DNA from: Symbiodinium natans
Taxonomy: Eukaryota; Sar; Dinophyceae; Suessiales; Symbiodiniaceae
Reading direction: 5' to 3'
DNA: 62,000 bases
Assembly: GCA_905221605.1 (NCBI GenBank)
Contig: CAJNDS010002206.1
Coordinates: 77,501-139,500, forward strand
The notes beneath the pieces are model-generated. The model was not told where the DNA came from, did not search any database, and worked only from the letters and a program-made list of their open reading frames with translations. Of this stretch, positions 1 through 10,975 are shown in pieces. Both the position numbers and the translations under genes were made by a program. How positions within the stretch are numbered: the stretch's first letter is position 1; the number at the start of each line of letters is the position of its first letter.

Positions 1-223
1 GTTAAGGAATCGGGTGGTTGTTATGGTTTAAAGTTTGCATTGGATAAGGTTAAGATTTTGGGAGGTTGCGATGATGTGGGTACGGTGGTGTAGGGTGGGT
101 TTTAGGATACTGCTTCAGAAATGAGGTAGAAGCGTAGGATGAACTGGGAAATGCTCCTCCCCAACTCCCTTACCCCCCACCTTTGGATCCTTCTCTCGAA
201 GATTGCAAGGTACGATGTGGATT

Positions 224-423
224 GGGTTTAGGGTTTAGGGTTTAGGGTTTAGGGTTTAGTGTTTAGGGTTTAGGGTTTAGGGTTTAGGGTTTAGGGTTGC
301 CAAGGTACGATGTGCCCTGAGCAACGGCTGCCCCCTTTGGGGTTCGACTCAAGGAGCCTCGGGCTGGGGATAAACCTGGTTTAGGGTTTAGGGTTGAGGG
401 TTTGGGGTTTAGGGTTTAGGGTT
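224..423 (+). repeat. Interstitial telomere-like arrays (TTTAGGG)n
   Basis: Two runs, 224-297 and 379-423, are made of TTTAGGG with a few variants such as TTTAGTG and TTTGGGG. The first run is bracketed by a perfect 14-base direct repeat (206-219 and 301-314, beginning CAAGGTACG). Both runs lie in non-coding DNA with no gene in the first 2 kb. Confidence 0.95.
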
Positions 424-2340
424 AGAAGTTTCCCAGGGTCCAAAGATAGAAGTATTGCGAACGGTTGTAATGTTGCTCTGTCTTTAGTATGCCCCCCGCC
501 CCCCCCCGCCCCCCACAACTTTGGACCCTCTATAAACGCATGGTGCGGCGACCCCCCAAACAAATTGGGGGGAACCGCCCTCAGGGCCTCAAGCCTTCAG
601 GACCTCAAGGCCTGAAGCTTTCCCGCCTTTAAGATTCCTGGAGCCCAAGGCCGACAGGGCCCCAAGCCTTACTGCGGAAGCCCTTAACCCAAAACACAAG
701 CCCTTTAAAAAGACAAGCATCCGTAAAAAAAAAACTATAGAGGGTGACACAACAAATAAACCTAAACTGCGTTGGGCTGGCCCGTGGACTACCTATCCAA
801 AAAATCTCGTTTCATATTGAGGCTTACATGGAACTGGATTCTCCGGGCTCCGCCTCTTTAAGATTCCTGAGCCCAAGGCCCTCAGGGCCTCAAGCCTTAC
901 TGTGTAAGCCCTTAAAACAACAACGTCTGGAAAACAACTTGTGACAATAACAGGTACCTCCAACACACTCGGTTCGCAGAATAAATTTTGGAAGCTTGTG
1001 ATCATAGACCCTCCTTACACTAAAGTCATTCCAACTTTACAGCTAATCTGGCAATAACAATATCAACATTATCAATGAAGGCAAGACGAAGCAAGTACGA
1101 ACCCATTGCAAAGAACATGGTAGCTCCAGGAGACGTAGAGAAGACTCGTAAGATGGATGATTGTTGCCGGATGCTAGTTGAAGTTGATACGGGCATTGGG
1201 GTCGTGCCTCCAACTGTAACTGTGCAAACCCCTGGCAGGATTGCCTTGTCAAGGGCAGAAGGCGGATGCGTAGATCATCGCGACACCATGCCGAATTGAC
1301 TTGGGCACGCAGGGTGGAGGTGCAGGGCAGTGCAGGGAAAGGACTGTTTCGGACGAAAGATTGCCTTGCCCCTGCTCCCCAGAACCATTCAGTAGGCAAG
1401 GTGTAGAAAAAGTGGTGAAATTGTGTGTGATTGCTTGCTGACTGGGCAGAAAGTCCCACGGTGTGAGGAAGGCTTTGTCGCTCTTGAAATCGGGGAGTGG
1501 GTCTATACTCGCAAAGCCCCCCACCCCTCCATCCCCCCAAAGAAAAGCTGAAAGACTCTGAAGACTGGAACGTCGAGAAGAAACCGGTACCCTTTTGTCA
1601 GCCAAGAGCAGTCCAACCACCAACCAAAATGCTCCTACTGCAAGCCCTTGCCCCTCCATACATTTCCGTGCACCCAAATTCCCAATCATCACAAGCCAAG
1701 GAGTACACCCTGTACGACAGGGGATCCATTTTGCCGCTCTACATCGTAGAGTTTGAGCACCAGGAAGATTGCGGATGCTGCGTGTGTACTGCATAGGAGC
1801 ACGCGTCAGGCTAGGACACCGGGGCACAGCAGCAGCTCGTCACTGCTCCGGCCACTGGGTGCCTGGCTCTTTCCGAGACAACCTCTCATCGTAGAGATGC
1901 GGAGGCTTCCGATGGCCGGCAAGGCTTTGTGAAATGAGGAGTAGCAAATGTGGCAAACTAGGAGACCGAATTGCGCAGCGGCAACACGGTGTATCACCCT
2001 GTGTTCTTCGATTACCATCTCACTCTTTTCGGTGTACTGCCATTCCTGACTCTGCAGTAATCTACATCTTTCTCTTTGAGCTGGCCCTTTCCCACTAGCA
2101 CTGACTGTGCCTCAACCACTCCTGATGTGATCGAAATATGCCCACTCTAGGGGTCACTAAGTTCGGTTACACGGCGGTTGTCGAGAGTCGACAGCCCGCA
2201 GAGCCTCCGACTTGATTTTAGTCGTTGCAAGGAGAAATTCGTTTTTCCCCGCCCTGGCAGATGGTTCGGGACAAGGCCTCGCGTTGGAACTGAGGAGAAG
2301 TTTCCCCAACATGTTCAGAAGTTTGGGTTATCGGGTTGGG
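424..2340. other. No supported gene
   Basis: Several overlapping open frames exist on both strands, the longest 192 codons on the minus strand at 1249-1827. None has protein-like composition, a recognisable domain or convincing splice signals. Poly-C runs occur near 490-515. Confidence 0.5.
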
Positions 2341-2346
2341 TGTTGC

Positions 2347-2368
2347 GTTTAGGGTTTAGGGTTTAGGA
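2347..2368 (+). repeat. Short telomere-like array
   Basis: Three TTTAGGG units stand in non-coding sequence. Confidence 0.9.
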
Positions 2369-2573
2369 GGTTCGCAATCTTCAACTGACTACGTCAAAGT
2401 CCCATCGAGCTGCCTGGGCGAGTTTTTTTCGATGCAGCGCGGCGCGTTGAGCGCAGCGACTGCTGCTGAACAGAAGGCTCGGTCTTCCGCTTCAACCCTA
2501 AACCCTCTAAACCCCAACATGTAGTTAAAAAAAAACTGTTACTTCGAACATCCCCACCCTCTCTGGGTAGAGA

Positions 2574-2735
2574 TACTCTGGGGTTGGGGCACTCCAGGGA
2601 CACTCTGGGGTTGGGGTTGGGCACTCCCAGGACGCTTTGGGGCTGGGCACGCCACTCTGGGGTTGGGCACTCTGGGGTTGAGCACTCCACAAACACTCTG
2701 GCACTCCAGGGACACTCTGGGGTTGGGGATGAGCG
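2574..2735 (+). repeat. Imperfect tandem repeat, CACTCTGGGGTTGGG type
   Basis: A unit of roughly 15-25 bases built on CACTCTGGGGTTGGG recurs about eight times with indels. The open frames across it on both strands are low-complexity by-products. Confidence 0.8.
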
Positions 2736-3240
2736 AGGAGTAGACCGGGCGAGGAGAGATTTCCGCGGTGAGGAGAAGAGTTGAGTTTAAAATCTAAGAA
2801 CCCCACACCGAGGGCGGGCAAAAGCCTCTGAACCCAAAAACCCTCAAGCGCATGGACTGGTCTGTACCGGGCCCTGATTCCTAGACCGTCACAGCAAGCC
2901 GTTCCGAGCAGCAGCAAATTTGAAACAGTGCGCTAAGTGCCCAAAGGTGCGTATGTCTTGGCGCAGATCGCAGCTCATTGGACGTTGCCCAACGGTGCGT
3001 GTCCAGAGTTTCCCTTAATACCGCCATACTTGCAAGGGGGTTTTCTGCAAGCCCAGCAATTAATGGGCAGCTTCGTTCCCCCCCTGCAATGGCAGCTCCT
3101 AGCTTGGGGCATTCTGTTCGCCAAGCAGTGCTTACAGTTTCGGTCCACCATTTTTTTTAATATAGTGCCCAGCATCGAAGCCAGGGAAGCCTGAAGCTCT
3201 GCAAGTCTCGCGTGGAGAGTGTGACATATCTATGTGTGTA
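2736..3240. other. No supported gene
   Basis: Unique-looking sequence with short open frames only. Nothing recognisable was seen. Confidence 0.5.
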
Positions 3241-3555
3241 TAAGAGAGAGAGAGAGAGACACACACGCACGCACGCACACACACACACACAAAGACAGAC
3301 AGAGCTCGAATGAGAGAGAGAGAGAGCACCGAGCACCAGTTTCACGCAAAGCAAAGGAAAGGCAAGGAAAGGAAAGGAAAGGGAAGGGAAGGGAAGGGAA
3401 GTGAGCGAGAGAGAGTGCAGTGATGGAGGCGAGGATCCTGTTGTCAAGGGGCTTGGGCGCAGTCCACCAGAAGGTGGTGCACGCACTCGCGCCGAGGGTC
3501 CGCCCCTGAAGCGCCTCGAAAGAAATTCGAGAGAGAGAGAGAGAGAGGGGAGAGA
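3241..3555 (+). repeat. Compound microsatellites (GA)n, (CA)n, (GGAAA)n
   Basis: (GA)n and (CA)n runs occupy 3241-3335, a GGAAA/GGGAA purine tract 3350-3402, and a second (GA)n run 3524-3548. Between them, an ATG at 3423 opens 28 codons that end in TGA, too short to support. Confidence 0.9.
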
Positions 3556-3559
3556 GTCA

Positions 3560-4021
3560 GACTTCTGCCCTGTCCTCCATGCCCGGTAGAAGAAGAAGAG
3601 TCAGTCCTTTCTGCTTCGTGAATGCGCATGGTTTTACTCAGGATAAATATGTACATACAAATCAAGAGACTTTTGAGCTTCAGGATTGGCTTTATGGTCC
3701 TCTGAGTGCTTTCCGTGAACAACGTGTCCTAAGCTGACCAGAGGACTGTTTTCGCCTCGGCTTCCTGCCATCAACGGGAACTTACCTTTGTCATAGTGGG
3801 GTAACATGTTGCATTTTTATGGGTACTTAAACTCAATCAGGAATACACATTTAGATGTTTTCTACTATCCCAACCATGAACTGGTTGCTTCTAGATACTA
3901 GTTCATGATTTGTAGTGGATTCCTGCACGGTTTCAAATCCTAAATGCCCCATCTGCGAAGCAAGCCATCAGTGTCCTGCACATGCCTTGATTCATCCCGA
4001 ATTCTATATGACATCCAATGC
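3560..4021. other. No supported gene
   Basis: AT-richer non-coding sequence without a feature I can name. Confidence 0.4.
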
Positions 4022-4099
4022 GTTTAGGGTTTAGGGGTTGGGGGGCTTAGGGTTGAGGGTTTAAGAGTTTCAGGATTAGGGTTTAGGGGGTTTAAGGGT
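4022..4099 (+). repeat. Degenerate telomere-like array
   Basis: TTTAGGG units are mixed with TTTAGGGG, TTGAGGG and TTTAAGG variants, suggesting an old array. Confidence 0.85.
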
Positions 4100-4721
4100 G
4101 AACGCAGAAGGACTTGTTGGAAGCCTTGAACCCTCGACCTGGCGCCACAGGCGTCCAACTAACAGATGAGCGTGGGCACATATCCAGGGAGTCGATACAG
4201 GAGTACAGGTTCCTTGAAAGTCGGTTTGGGACTTCTAGGAGTTGATGTGCCCCCCCCCCCCAACATGCTAGAATACTGATTGTAAGGACCTAGGGTACCC
4301 CAGCCTAGTGGCCTGAAGTTGCTGGTGTAGGGCTCTAGAAATTCAGGTGCCGAAGTGTCCGCAGAGCATGCAGTGACTGAGCTGCTCTCCTGGACTTTTT
4401 CTTATCCCCTTGATTTTCACCAGCAGCGCGCGTGTGACACAACTACCGAAGTCTGAAGTTACACCGCTGCTGATGTCCGAGGCTTGGGACGTGGCTTGCA
4501 CTTTGGAAGCCATTTCAGCACAGTGGCATCAATCTCCAAAGCTCCGCTGGCCTGCACCCATCGCGCACACTTCGGGATCATTTGTCCGACATGTTGACTT
4601 TTTGGTCACTCCTCTACAATCTGGTCCTTCATGGGGGTCCTTAAATATCCCCCGCCGTCTCTTGGATCCTAAACCCTGAACGCTAGACCCTGACCCCGAA
4701 ACCCTGCACCCCACATAAAAG

Positions 4722-4800
4722 AGTCCTTAAGGGAGGGGGGTTCAAGGAGGGAGGGGGGTGTAACCCAAGCTTCCCTATTACTCCCCCCTCCTTTAAGAAC
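4722..4800. repeat. Imperfect inverted repeat
   Basis: CTTAAGGGAGGGGGG near 4726 and the related AAGGAGGGAGGGGGG pair with CCCCCCTCCTTTAAG near 4785-4799, forming a hairpin with a purine-rich and a pyrimidine-rich arm. It abuts a CCCTAAA array. Confidence 0.6.
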
Positions 4801-4811
4801 CAATTCCCTAG

Positions 4812-4989
4812 ACCCTAAACCCCAAACCCCAAACCCTAAACCCCAAACCCCAAACCCCAAACCCTAATATTGATCGCATTGACTTCAAGTCCGTGTCAAC
4901 CCCAAACCCTAAACCCCAAACCCCAAGCTCTAAACCCTAAGCCCTAAGCCCTAAGCCCTAAGCCCTAAACCCTAAACCCTAAACCCTAT
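4812..4989 (-). repeat. Telomere-like arrays, CCCTAAA orientation
   Basis: Two runs, 4812-4868 and 4899-4989, contain CCCTAAA, CCCCAAA and CCCTAAG variants. The orientation is opposite to most arrays on the left side. Confidence 0.95.
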
Positions 4990-5116
4990 CCGGGTTCGGA
5001 GACGAACAGCTTGGAGCTTGGGCCCCTCGGCTCCATTCGGAGCGTAGATTCGCTTCGAGGACATGCTGGATTTAGCCTGACCTTCTTGGGGTACGTGGAT
5101 CCTGTCTTGTGGGTTT

Positions 5117-5300
5117 TGGGTTTAGGGTTTAGGGTTTAGGGATACTTGGATATTGTTTTGTAATTCTTGGGTATACTTGTAGTTCCTCAGAAACAGCGAA
5201 AAGTATAGTTGACCCTTTCTAGGGCTGCCTGGGATTTTTTTGTAAGTTTTGGGTATACAGAAATTCCGAAGAAACAGCTAGCAGTATAATGGACTTAGCC
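5117..5300 (+). repeat. Telomere-like run followed by an imperfect direct repeat
   Basis: 5117-5141 is (TTTAGGG)n. Downstream, about 60 bases near 5158-5215 (containing TTGGGTATAC and AGAAACAGC) recur imperfectly near 5240-5297 with the same order of motifs. Confidence 0.7.
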
Positions 5301-5820
5301 TATTCGGCAGGCCCTTGCGACATTTCATATTTCCCTCTTTGGGTTGAAGGGGACTATGTTTGATATTCTTCAGTGGGCTTTAAGGGCCGCCCTTGCCTAT
5401 GACAAGAGCCGCCCGCTTATTCTGAACAGATCCGCAGATTCTGAGCCTCGGAAAGTTCAAGAAAGGACAAGGCACGGATGCGAGGCCTCTAGAAAGCAGC
5501 AGGCAGCAGCTTGTATGACGGGCAGTGGCCGAAAGTCCTAAATCTTCTTCCGCAGGAGAAGCAGTGTTTGATACCCTGAACAGCTCCAAGCCCCCCCCCC
5601 CCCATCCTGCCTAGAATATTCAAGCTCGGAGCCTAGCTCCATAGTTCCCACGTTTCAATTTCATCTTCAACATAGGCAGATATCAAGTTCTCTTACATCA
5701 CTTCACATTCGCCTAGGTCTGAGTGGACATCCACTGTTGGACGCTCTTTTTTGTATTTGGAAGTGTATGACACCTTTGGGATGGGGCCACTCTGATCGGC
5801 CTTGGGTCCTCAGAGCTTCA
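5301..5820. other. No firm gene; weak plus-strand open frame
   Basis: A 65-codon frame at 5344-5541 begins with ATG and has mixed composition, but no domain or splice support. It may be chance. Confidence 0.25.
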
Positions 5821-5868
5821 AGGGTTTAGGGTGGCGGGTTTAGGGTTTAGGGTTTAGGGTTTAGGGTT
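5821..5868 (+). repeat. Telomere-like array
   Basis: TTTAGGG units are flanked on each side by TTCAAGGG, which may be a degenerate unit or a short direct repeat. Confidence 0.9.
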
Positions 5869-5872
5869 CAAG

Positions 5873-7105
5873 GGTTGAACTTGGCTAGCTACAGCAATTC
5901 CTTACTGAAGCTGAGCTAAATCCGGAGAACGCCACGGGCGAGCACCACAACGGCCGCCCAGACAGCACATGTCTGCAGTAAGCAGCCCTGAGTGAGAAAA
6001 GGAGCGCCAATGCCTCAAGCTTGCATCGAATAGGAATCAATATTAATATGCTTATGTATATACATATGTGTATGTGCACATACGAGTGAGTATGTATAAT
6101 CGGACCTGCAGGACGTAATATTGCCTACAAGCGCCAAGCTCCTCAGAAGCGAAAAATGCCCTTCATCGAAGGCTGGCCTTGTGGCCCAATGCAAAGCTGT
6201 CTTCAGAGCCGGACGCCTGAGATTTTCCGCATCGCAGTGTGCATCTGACTTAGTGGTGCTAGAACCGTCTTGCTTATGTCCCGATGCAGGGCCCTTGCTG
6301 TATGTCAGGTTTACGCGATCATGTATCAAGTTTAGGAAGTTTTAAAGATCCCAACAAATCAGCACGAACCCGGCCTATCAGCGCTTTGTGGATGCTCCGT
6401 TGTCTTGTGTTTCGAATACCTCAAAGCGGCGTCAATTTTTCAGCTGAAGCACCCAACGCTTTGGGCCCAAGATGAGACTCTGTGTGTCCCAACAACCCTC
6501 ATCATGCTGACCTGAACTGACGTTTGGGGTTCTGGTGTTAATGGTGCCTTCCCTTGCCGGACCTTACTTGACGTTCAAGAGTCGGAGATGCGCCATGTTC
6601 TGACCAGAACCTTCCGAAGCCCGTGTGCGCGAGTGTGAGAGTCAATTCGAAGCCCAGAAGCCTCTAGTCACTAGTCGGAAGCCTTGCCCCCGAAACCCCA
6701 TGAACCACCCATAAATCCTATAAACCCTCAAATAAACACCCGCCAGCATTCTCAGAAGGCCTGCGGCTCCAAGTACTGCCGCGCCTGGATCCGAGTGTGG
6801 GAGCCTCAGCCGATCTCTGCGTGTCACAGAAACCAAAAGATGCCAGAAAGGCGTAGGGGGGGGGGAGGGGGGGGGGTGGAATCCTGAGCCCTATAAGATC
6901 CTATAGAATCCTACAAAACCTCGCAAAACTCTACCAACACCCCATTTAACACCCGATAAGACCCTATTAGAACCAACCCTGTAAACATTATAAACCCCTT
7001 GAAGGGTTTGCACAGATGTCGGCAAGTTGCGGGGGGGTCAGATCGAACCCTTCGGAGTGATGAGCTCAGGGGCTTGCACCCTCGCGAGTGTGCGGCAAAG
7101 TAGCT
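5873..7105. other. No supported gene
   Basis: Short open frames on both strands, a TATG/TACA-rich tract near 6045-6090 and a G-rich run at 6857-6878. Nothing recognisable. Confidence 0.4.
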
Positions 7106-7108
7106 CCA

Positions 7109-7588
7109 GGTTTAGGGTTTAGGGTTTAGGGTTTATAAGGGTTAGGGTTTAATGTTGGACTCGCTCTAGTGCGCAGGGCCCCCCCCCTCCCCAAACAATT
7201 TTGGGGTTTTCGGGGATCCTGAATAGTGTGGGCTGGGGTCGTCGTCGTCGTCGTCGTAGTAGTAGTAGTAGTAGGAGTAGTAGGAGTAGTAGTAGTAGTA
7301 GCAGCATCTGCATCAGCGGAGACGAAAGAAACGAGCCTTCAGCTTCCTTTTGTTCTCTCTAAGTCAACCAGCTCAGGCATTTTTCCCCTAGTCGGCAACC
7401 CCGGCCGGGCAAACATCGCATAATTGAGGACCACCCTACACAATGGGGGGTCCCCTATAGGATTTCCGGAATATCGCATAATCGTGCCCCTTCTCACTAA
7501 AGCGGGTGCAACATTATAAGGGTTAGGGTTTAGGGTTTGGAAGTTCCGAAGGTTTAGGGTTTAGGGTTGAGTTTAGGGTTTAAGGTTT
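7109..7588 (+). repeat. Telomere-like arrays and a GTC/GTA microsatellite
   Basis: Telomere-like runs at 7109-7151 and 7519-7588 bracket a trinucleotide tract (GTC)n(GTA)n at 7240-7302. The frame crossing the latter encodes only poly-valine and is not a gene. Confidence 0.9.
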
Positions 7589-7799
7589 ACAGATTTTACA
7601 ATTTTTGCTGAAGGGCCGGGGGTTGGACAGGGACGGTGGTTGTGATGGTTGGAGCTGTTTTACCAGTCGCTGCGGGAGAGTACCCCTTGACTCTCGTGTG
7701 TAGACATGTCAGCTTGCAGAGTGTGCCGATTATTGGAAGCCCTTAGCCGCCTTAGCCCAACGCAAGGCCAGAGAATGAGCATGACTTTGCTCTCTTAGC

Positions 7800-7909
7800 A
7801 TGTTCCCACTTATACTAACAGTCCTTAAAACCGATTATAATAGGGGGTACTGCAATCCCTATTAAGGGCTGTTAGCAGAAGGGGGAACATCCCTGTTAGT
7901 ATAACAGGG
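7800..7909. mobile_element. Palindromic element family A, copy 1 (MITE-like)
   Basis: TGTTCCCACTTATACTAACAG at the left pairs with the complement of CTGTTAGCAGAAGGGGGAACA at the right, giving a hairpin of about 90 bp. A perfect 19-base palindrome (CCCTGTTA, 3 bases, TAACAGGG) follows at 7891-7909. The arms and spacer match the element at 28,006-28,118. It has no coding capacity. Confidence 0.75.
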
Positions 7910-8047
7910 AAACATTCCAATCGCTATACTTCGCCTACCCGGCCTGAGAGACTCATTTCGTTTCGAAGGCTCTATCATCCACAGCGCGCCCGAGGATGTC
8001 TTTGGGTAAAGGGTTGGTGTGACTTCAGCTGGTTCAGGACGTCATCT

Positions 8048-8151
8048 GGGGCTTACGAAAATTGTTGGGACCTCAACATTTTGACCCCAAATAGTAGGAG
8101 CCATAATACTAATAAGGACCCCAAGAAGGTACCCCTACTTTCGGAAACCCC
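8048..8151. mobile_element. Palindromic element family C, copy 1 (MITE-like)
   Basis: The right end GGTACCCCTACTTTCGGAAA is the inverted counterpart of the degraded left end beginning GGGGCTTACGAAAATTGT. The interior, with CCCCAAATAGTAGGA and AATAAGGACCCC, matches the copy at 36,839-36,940. Confidence 0.65.
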
Positions 8152-8410
8152 ATTCCTATGCTTCCCAGAGAAGTGCTGTTGGTACACCATGGTCGTAGAC
8201 AAATACTACGTACTGTGTGGCCACTACATCTGGCCGCCCTTTGTTGCTTACAATTCTTAAGAACAGTGTTTGAGAGATATTGGGTGACGCATGCTTTTTT
8301 GGAGACAGTTCTTATATTCCTTATACCAGATTCTATGGGCACGTCGCATACTCAAATTGACATCTTGAAGTGTTGCTCAGGGTGTCGCAGGGTTCGACCG
8401 GTAGCTTAGG

Positions 8411-8434
8411 GTTTATATATATATATATATATAT
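8411..8434. repeat. (AT)n microsatellite
   Basis: A simple TA dinucleotide tract in non-coding DNA. Confidence 0.9.
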
Positions 8435-8705
8435 CTTTGTATGTATATGTTTGGGGGGGATTATACAATACTTGGATACAAGAAGAGGTACCCAAAATCT
8501 TGTATAAATAATGAGGGTTCAAGATCTTGGCGATATGCAGCATTGCCTTTTGGGCTGGTGGCTCTGGCTGCAAAGGCTCTGACGCTGCATGCGCCGCATC
8601 TCCGCCTGTAATCCAAGTGTGCTCCGACCCCACCGCCAGTCGTCCAATGTCCTTGCACCCAAATCCCGTGCATACTCCCCACTATGCGTCTACTCTGCTA
8701 GCTAG

Positions 8706-8760
8706 CCCTAAACCCTAAGCCCTGCTAAACCCTTAACCCTAAACTCTAAACCCTAAACCC
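8706..8760 (-). repeat. Telomere-like array, CCCTAAA orientation
   Basis: CCCTAAA units with CCCTAAG and CTCTAAA variants, upstream of a hydrophobic exon candidate. Confidence 0.9.
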
Positions 8761-8835
8761 AAACTCCCATTTGCTCAGATACAGAAAACAGCGCCGAGCG
8801 AGCCCAAACTGCCCCAAAATCCGTGTGCCCCCCCA

Positions 8836-8907
8836 TGGGCTCTGGCTACTGGCTGGGCGGCTTGCTGGTCACGGCCGTGAGCTTCGCGCTGCCGCGCCTT
8901 GCATTCA
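8836..8907 (+). CDS. Possible exon encoding a membrane segment
   Basis: The frame ATGGGCTCTGGC... encodes about 22 residues of mostly hydrophobic type (MGSGYWLGGLLVTAV, then SFALPRLAF), resembling a transmembrane helix. It then runs straight into a degenerate telomere-like tract and a stop. The ATG need not be a start. Family unknown, and the call rests on composition only. Confidence 0.25.
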
Positions 8908-8910
8908 CAA

Positions 8911-9128
8911 GGGTTTAGGGGTTTTAGGGGGTTTAGGGTTTTAGGGGGTTTAGGGGTTTTAGGGTTTTAGGGGTTTAGGGTTTTAGGGGTTTTAGGGGTT
9001 TTAGGGGTTTTAGGGGTTTTGGGGTTTTAGGGGTTTTAGGGTTTTAGGGGTTTAGGTGTTTTAGCGGTTTTAGGGTTCAAGGGTTCAAGGGTTCAAGGGT
9101 TCAAGGGTTCAAGGGTTTAGGCTTTAGG
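8911..9128 (+). repeat. Long degenerate telomere-like array (TTTTAGGGG, TTCAAGGG)
   Basis: About 215 bases of TTTAGGGG and TTTTAGGGG units pass into five tandem TTCAAGGG units. It is the longest such tract in the window. The variant units form homogeneous sub-blocks, as expected of local slippage or amplification. Confidence 0.95.
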
Positions 9129-9464
9129 ATGTCGTGACATGGTAAACTCCATGGGGGCCCTGAAGGGTGGGTGAGAGTCCGGGGTCAGCTGCCAGAGTCC
9201 TCCCAGAGGTAGCGGCACTTATCCTGCAATCCTGAAAGTGCAGGTCTCGCCATGGTGTTTTTGGGGTTTAATCTAGACTTCCACCGCTTTTCAAGTTTGC
9301 CGTAGCGGCTTGGAAATGGAAAATACATCAAGAGATGCCAAGGAAGCTCTGGCAGTCCCCCGATTCTCCGGCTGAGACCAAGCTTTGGACCAGGACTCGG
9401 AATCAGATTTGGGATTGATTGGCTCATTGTTTTTGTTTTGGAGCACCTTCTCTTTTGCAACAGA

Positions 9465-9641
9465 CCGTGAAACACCCCCTGGCGAAAGAAGAAGACGAGC
9501 TTCCAGAATGCCCATGGCCGATGCTTTCTGAGCAAAATCCCTTCTCTGCGTCGTGGGCCAGCATCTCCGGGAGGACCCTTCCTCCCGCAGGCGCAAAGCC
9601 CTTCAGCGATGCCGAAGAGGTCCGATTTTTCTTCCTGATGC
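9465..9641 (+). CDS. Exon candidate, unknown protein
   Basis: A pyrimidine-rich stretch ending CTTTTGCAACAG precedes an open frame of about 58 codons (TVKHPLAKEEDELPE..., ..., KPFSDAEEVRFFFLMQ). Acidic and hydrophobic residues are mixed as in real proteins. It stops at CAGGGTTTAGGG, where a telomere-like array begins, so the array would be intronic. No family recognised. Confidence 0.35.
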
Positions 9642-9642
9642 A

Positions 9643-9706
9643 GGGTTTAGGGTGTAGGGTGTAGGGTGTAGGGTTCAGATAGGGTTTAGGGTTTAGGGTT
9701 TAGGGG
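9643..9706 (+). repeat. Telomere-like array
   Basis: TTTAGGG and TGTAGGG units lie directly after an exon candidate. Confidence 0.95.
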
Positions 9707-9727
9707 AAGGTGTACCAAGACCACACA

Positions 9728-9868
9728 ATGGCTCAGACTCTGAGGCGTTTCGCGCCGGTCGGGACAGAGCCACTGAGGTGCGCTGCGGCCGTCCTTGCAG
9801 TGTTTGTGATGTGTTGGGGTGTATTGGCCAGCACCAACCCCAAAGCCTTGAATCGGCTAACTCCCTAG
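9728..9868 (+). CDS. Short open frame with a hydrophobic helix
   Basis: ATG at 9728 opens 46 codons, the middle of which (CAAAVLAVFVMCWGVLAS) is a plausible signal anchor. The stop TAG (9866-9868) is immediately followed by GTATGT, a good splice donor, so this could be a small gene or a mis-phased first exon. Identity unknown. Confidence 0.25.
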   Translation: MAQTLRRFAPVGTEPLRCAAAVLAVFVMCWGVLASTNPKALNRLTP

Positions 9869-9984
9869 GTATGTGCGTATGAGGTAAGCGTTACACAAGT
9901 AGGCTCTCTCCTCGACCGCTCAGCGACTTGCTTCAAGCCTTTCGAAGCATGACAAGCGCCCATCTATATACTCTTTTAAATAAA

Positions 9985-10019
<35 letters not shown>

Positions 10020-10240
10020 TATGTGCTCAGATATTACAATGCATTGTGCTACATATTTCTCACTTCCGCCGATCAAAAATGCACGTGTATGTATATTTCT
10101 ATAGATAGATAGAAGACAGCCAGACACACAGAGAGAGAGAGAGAGAAAAAGAGGGAGAGACCCGGGGGGCCCCTTCGCTGGGTAAAAGAAGAAGAAGAAG
10201 AAGAACAAGAATAACAAGAAGAAGAAGAAGAATACGAAAA
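9985..10240. repeat. Simple-sequence block (AT)n, (GA)n, (GAA)n
   Basis: (AT)n at 9991-10020, (GA)n at 10128-10160 and (AAG)n at 10185-10235. Serine/phenylalanine-rich minus-strand frames across it are artefacts. Confidence 0.9.
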
Positions 10241-10571
10241 ATAAGCAGAGAGAAATGCATGAAAAAGCAAAGAGCCCAGAAACTGCCGAGGTCATCGACG
10301 CAAGTGTCGCCCAGGCGCTGCAGCGGCAAAGTCGCTTCTTCGGGCTGTCCCTGTCACTCGGACCTTTCTGTGTGGGGTCTTACGACGTGCATCAGGATTG
10401 TAGTGTGTGCAATTACTTTAGATGCATGCAATTCGTAGAACGGTTGTTCAAATAGTTGCAGTGCTGACATGTACTGTTGAGGCTGACGAGAGTCTAGAGG
10501 GCATGGGTGTTTGGCCGGGACGGCCTTGGGTGATTCATGCAGCTGCTGACTCTCAGCTGCGCAGATTGCCA

Positions 10572-10618
10572 CCCTAAACCCTAAACCCTAAACCCTAAAC
10601 CCTAAACCCTAAACCCTT
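10572..10618 (-). repeat. Telomere-like array, CCCTAAA orientation
   Basis: Six nearly perfect CCCTAAA units. Confidence 0.95.
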
Positions 10619-10802
10619 AAGACATCCGGAAGCCATCTGAGGCTTCGTGGAGCCATCGATGGTGAAATGGTGCCACTTGGCTTCCAGTCGTGATGCCATG
10701 CAAGCCTGAGGTTGTAGCTGTCTGCAGCCTTCAGCAATCTATACCTTCAATCAGGGACCAGAGGGTTTCATCAGGTTCTTGTTTTTCGGGTGTTTCCGCA
10801 CA

Positions 10803-10975
10803 CAGGCATACGCTGGAACCGCCATGGTAACGACGGCGCCCGCAATTCTACTTGTCATGCGCAGGACGCTGATGCGCGAGGACGCCCTGCGCCTCATGCA
10901 GCAGGGCCGCCTAACTCCCTCAGGCGCATTGGGGGCCCAAATTGGGGGTCTCGCTGCAAGAAGTGAAGTGAAACA
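10803..10975 (+). CDS. Exon candidate, unknown protein
   Basis: After CGCACACAG the frame GCATACGCTGGAACC... reads AYAGTAMVTTAPAILL, then RRTLMREDALRLMQQGRL, and remains open to about 10975. Composition is protein-like, with a hydrophobic and a charged helix. A G-rich run follows. No family recognised. Confidence 0.3.

Noticed and set aside
1249-1827. 192-codon minus-strand frame
   Set aside because: Pro/Cys/Arg-rich, no motif, and equally open alternative frames. Expected by chance in a window of this size.
7226-7423. Poly-valine frame
   Set aside because: Encoded by a GTC/GTA microsatellite.
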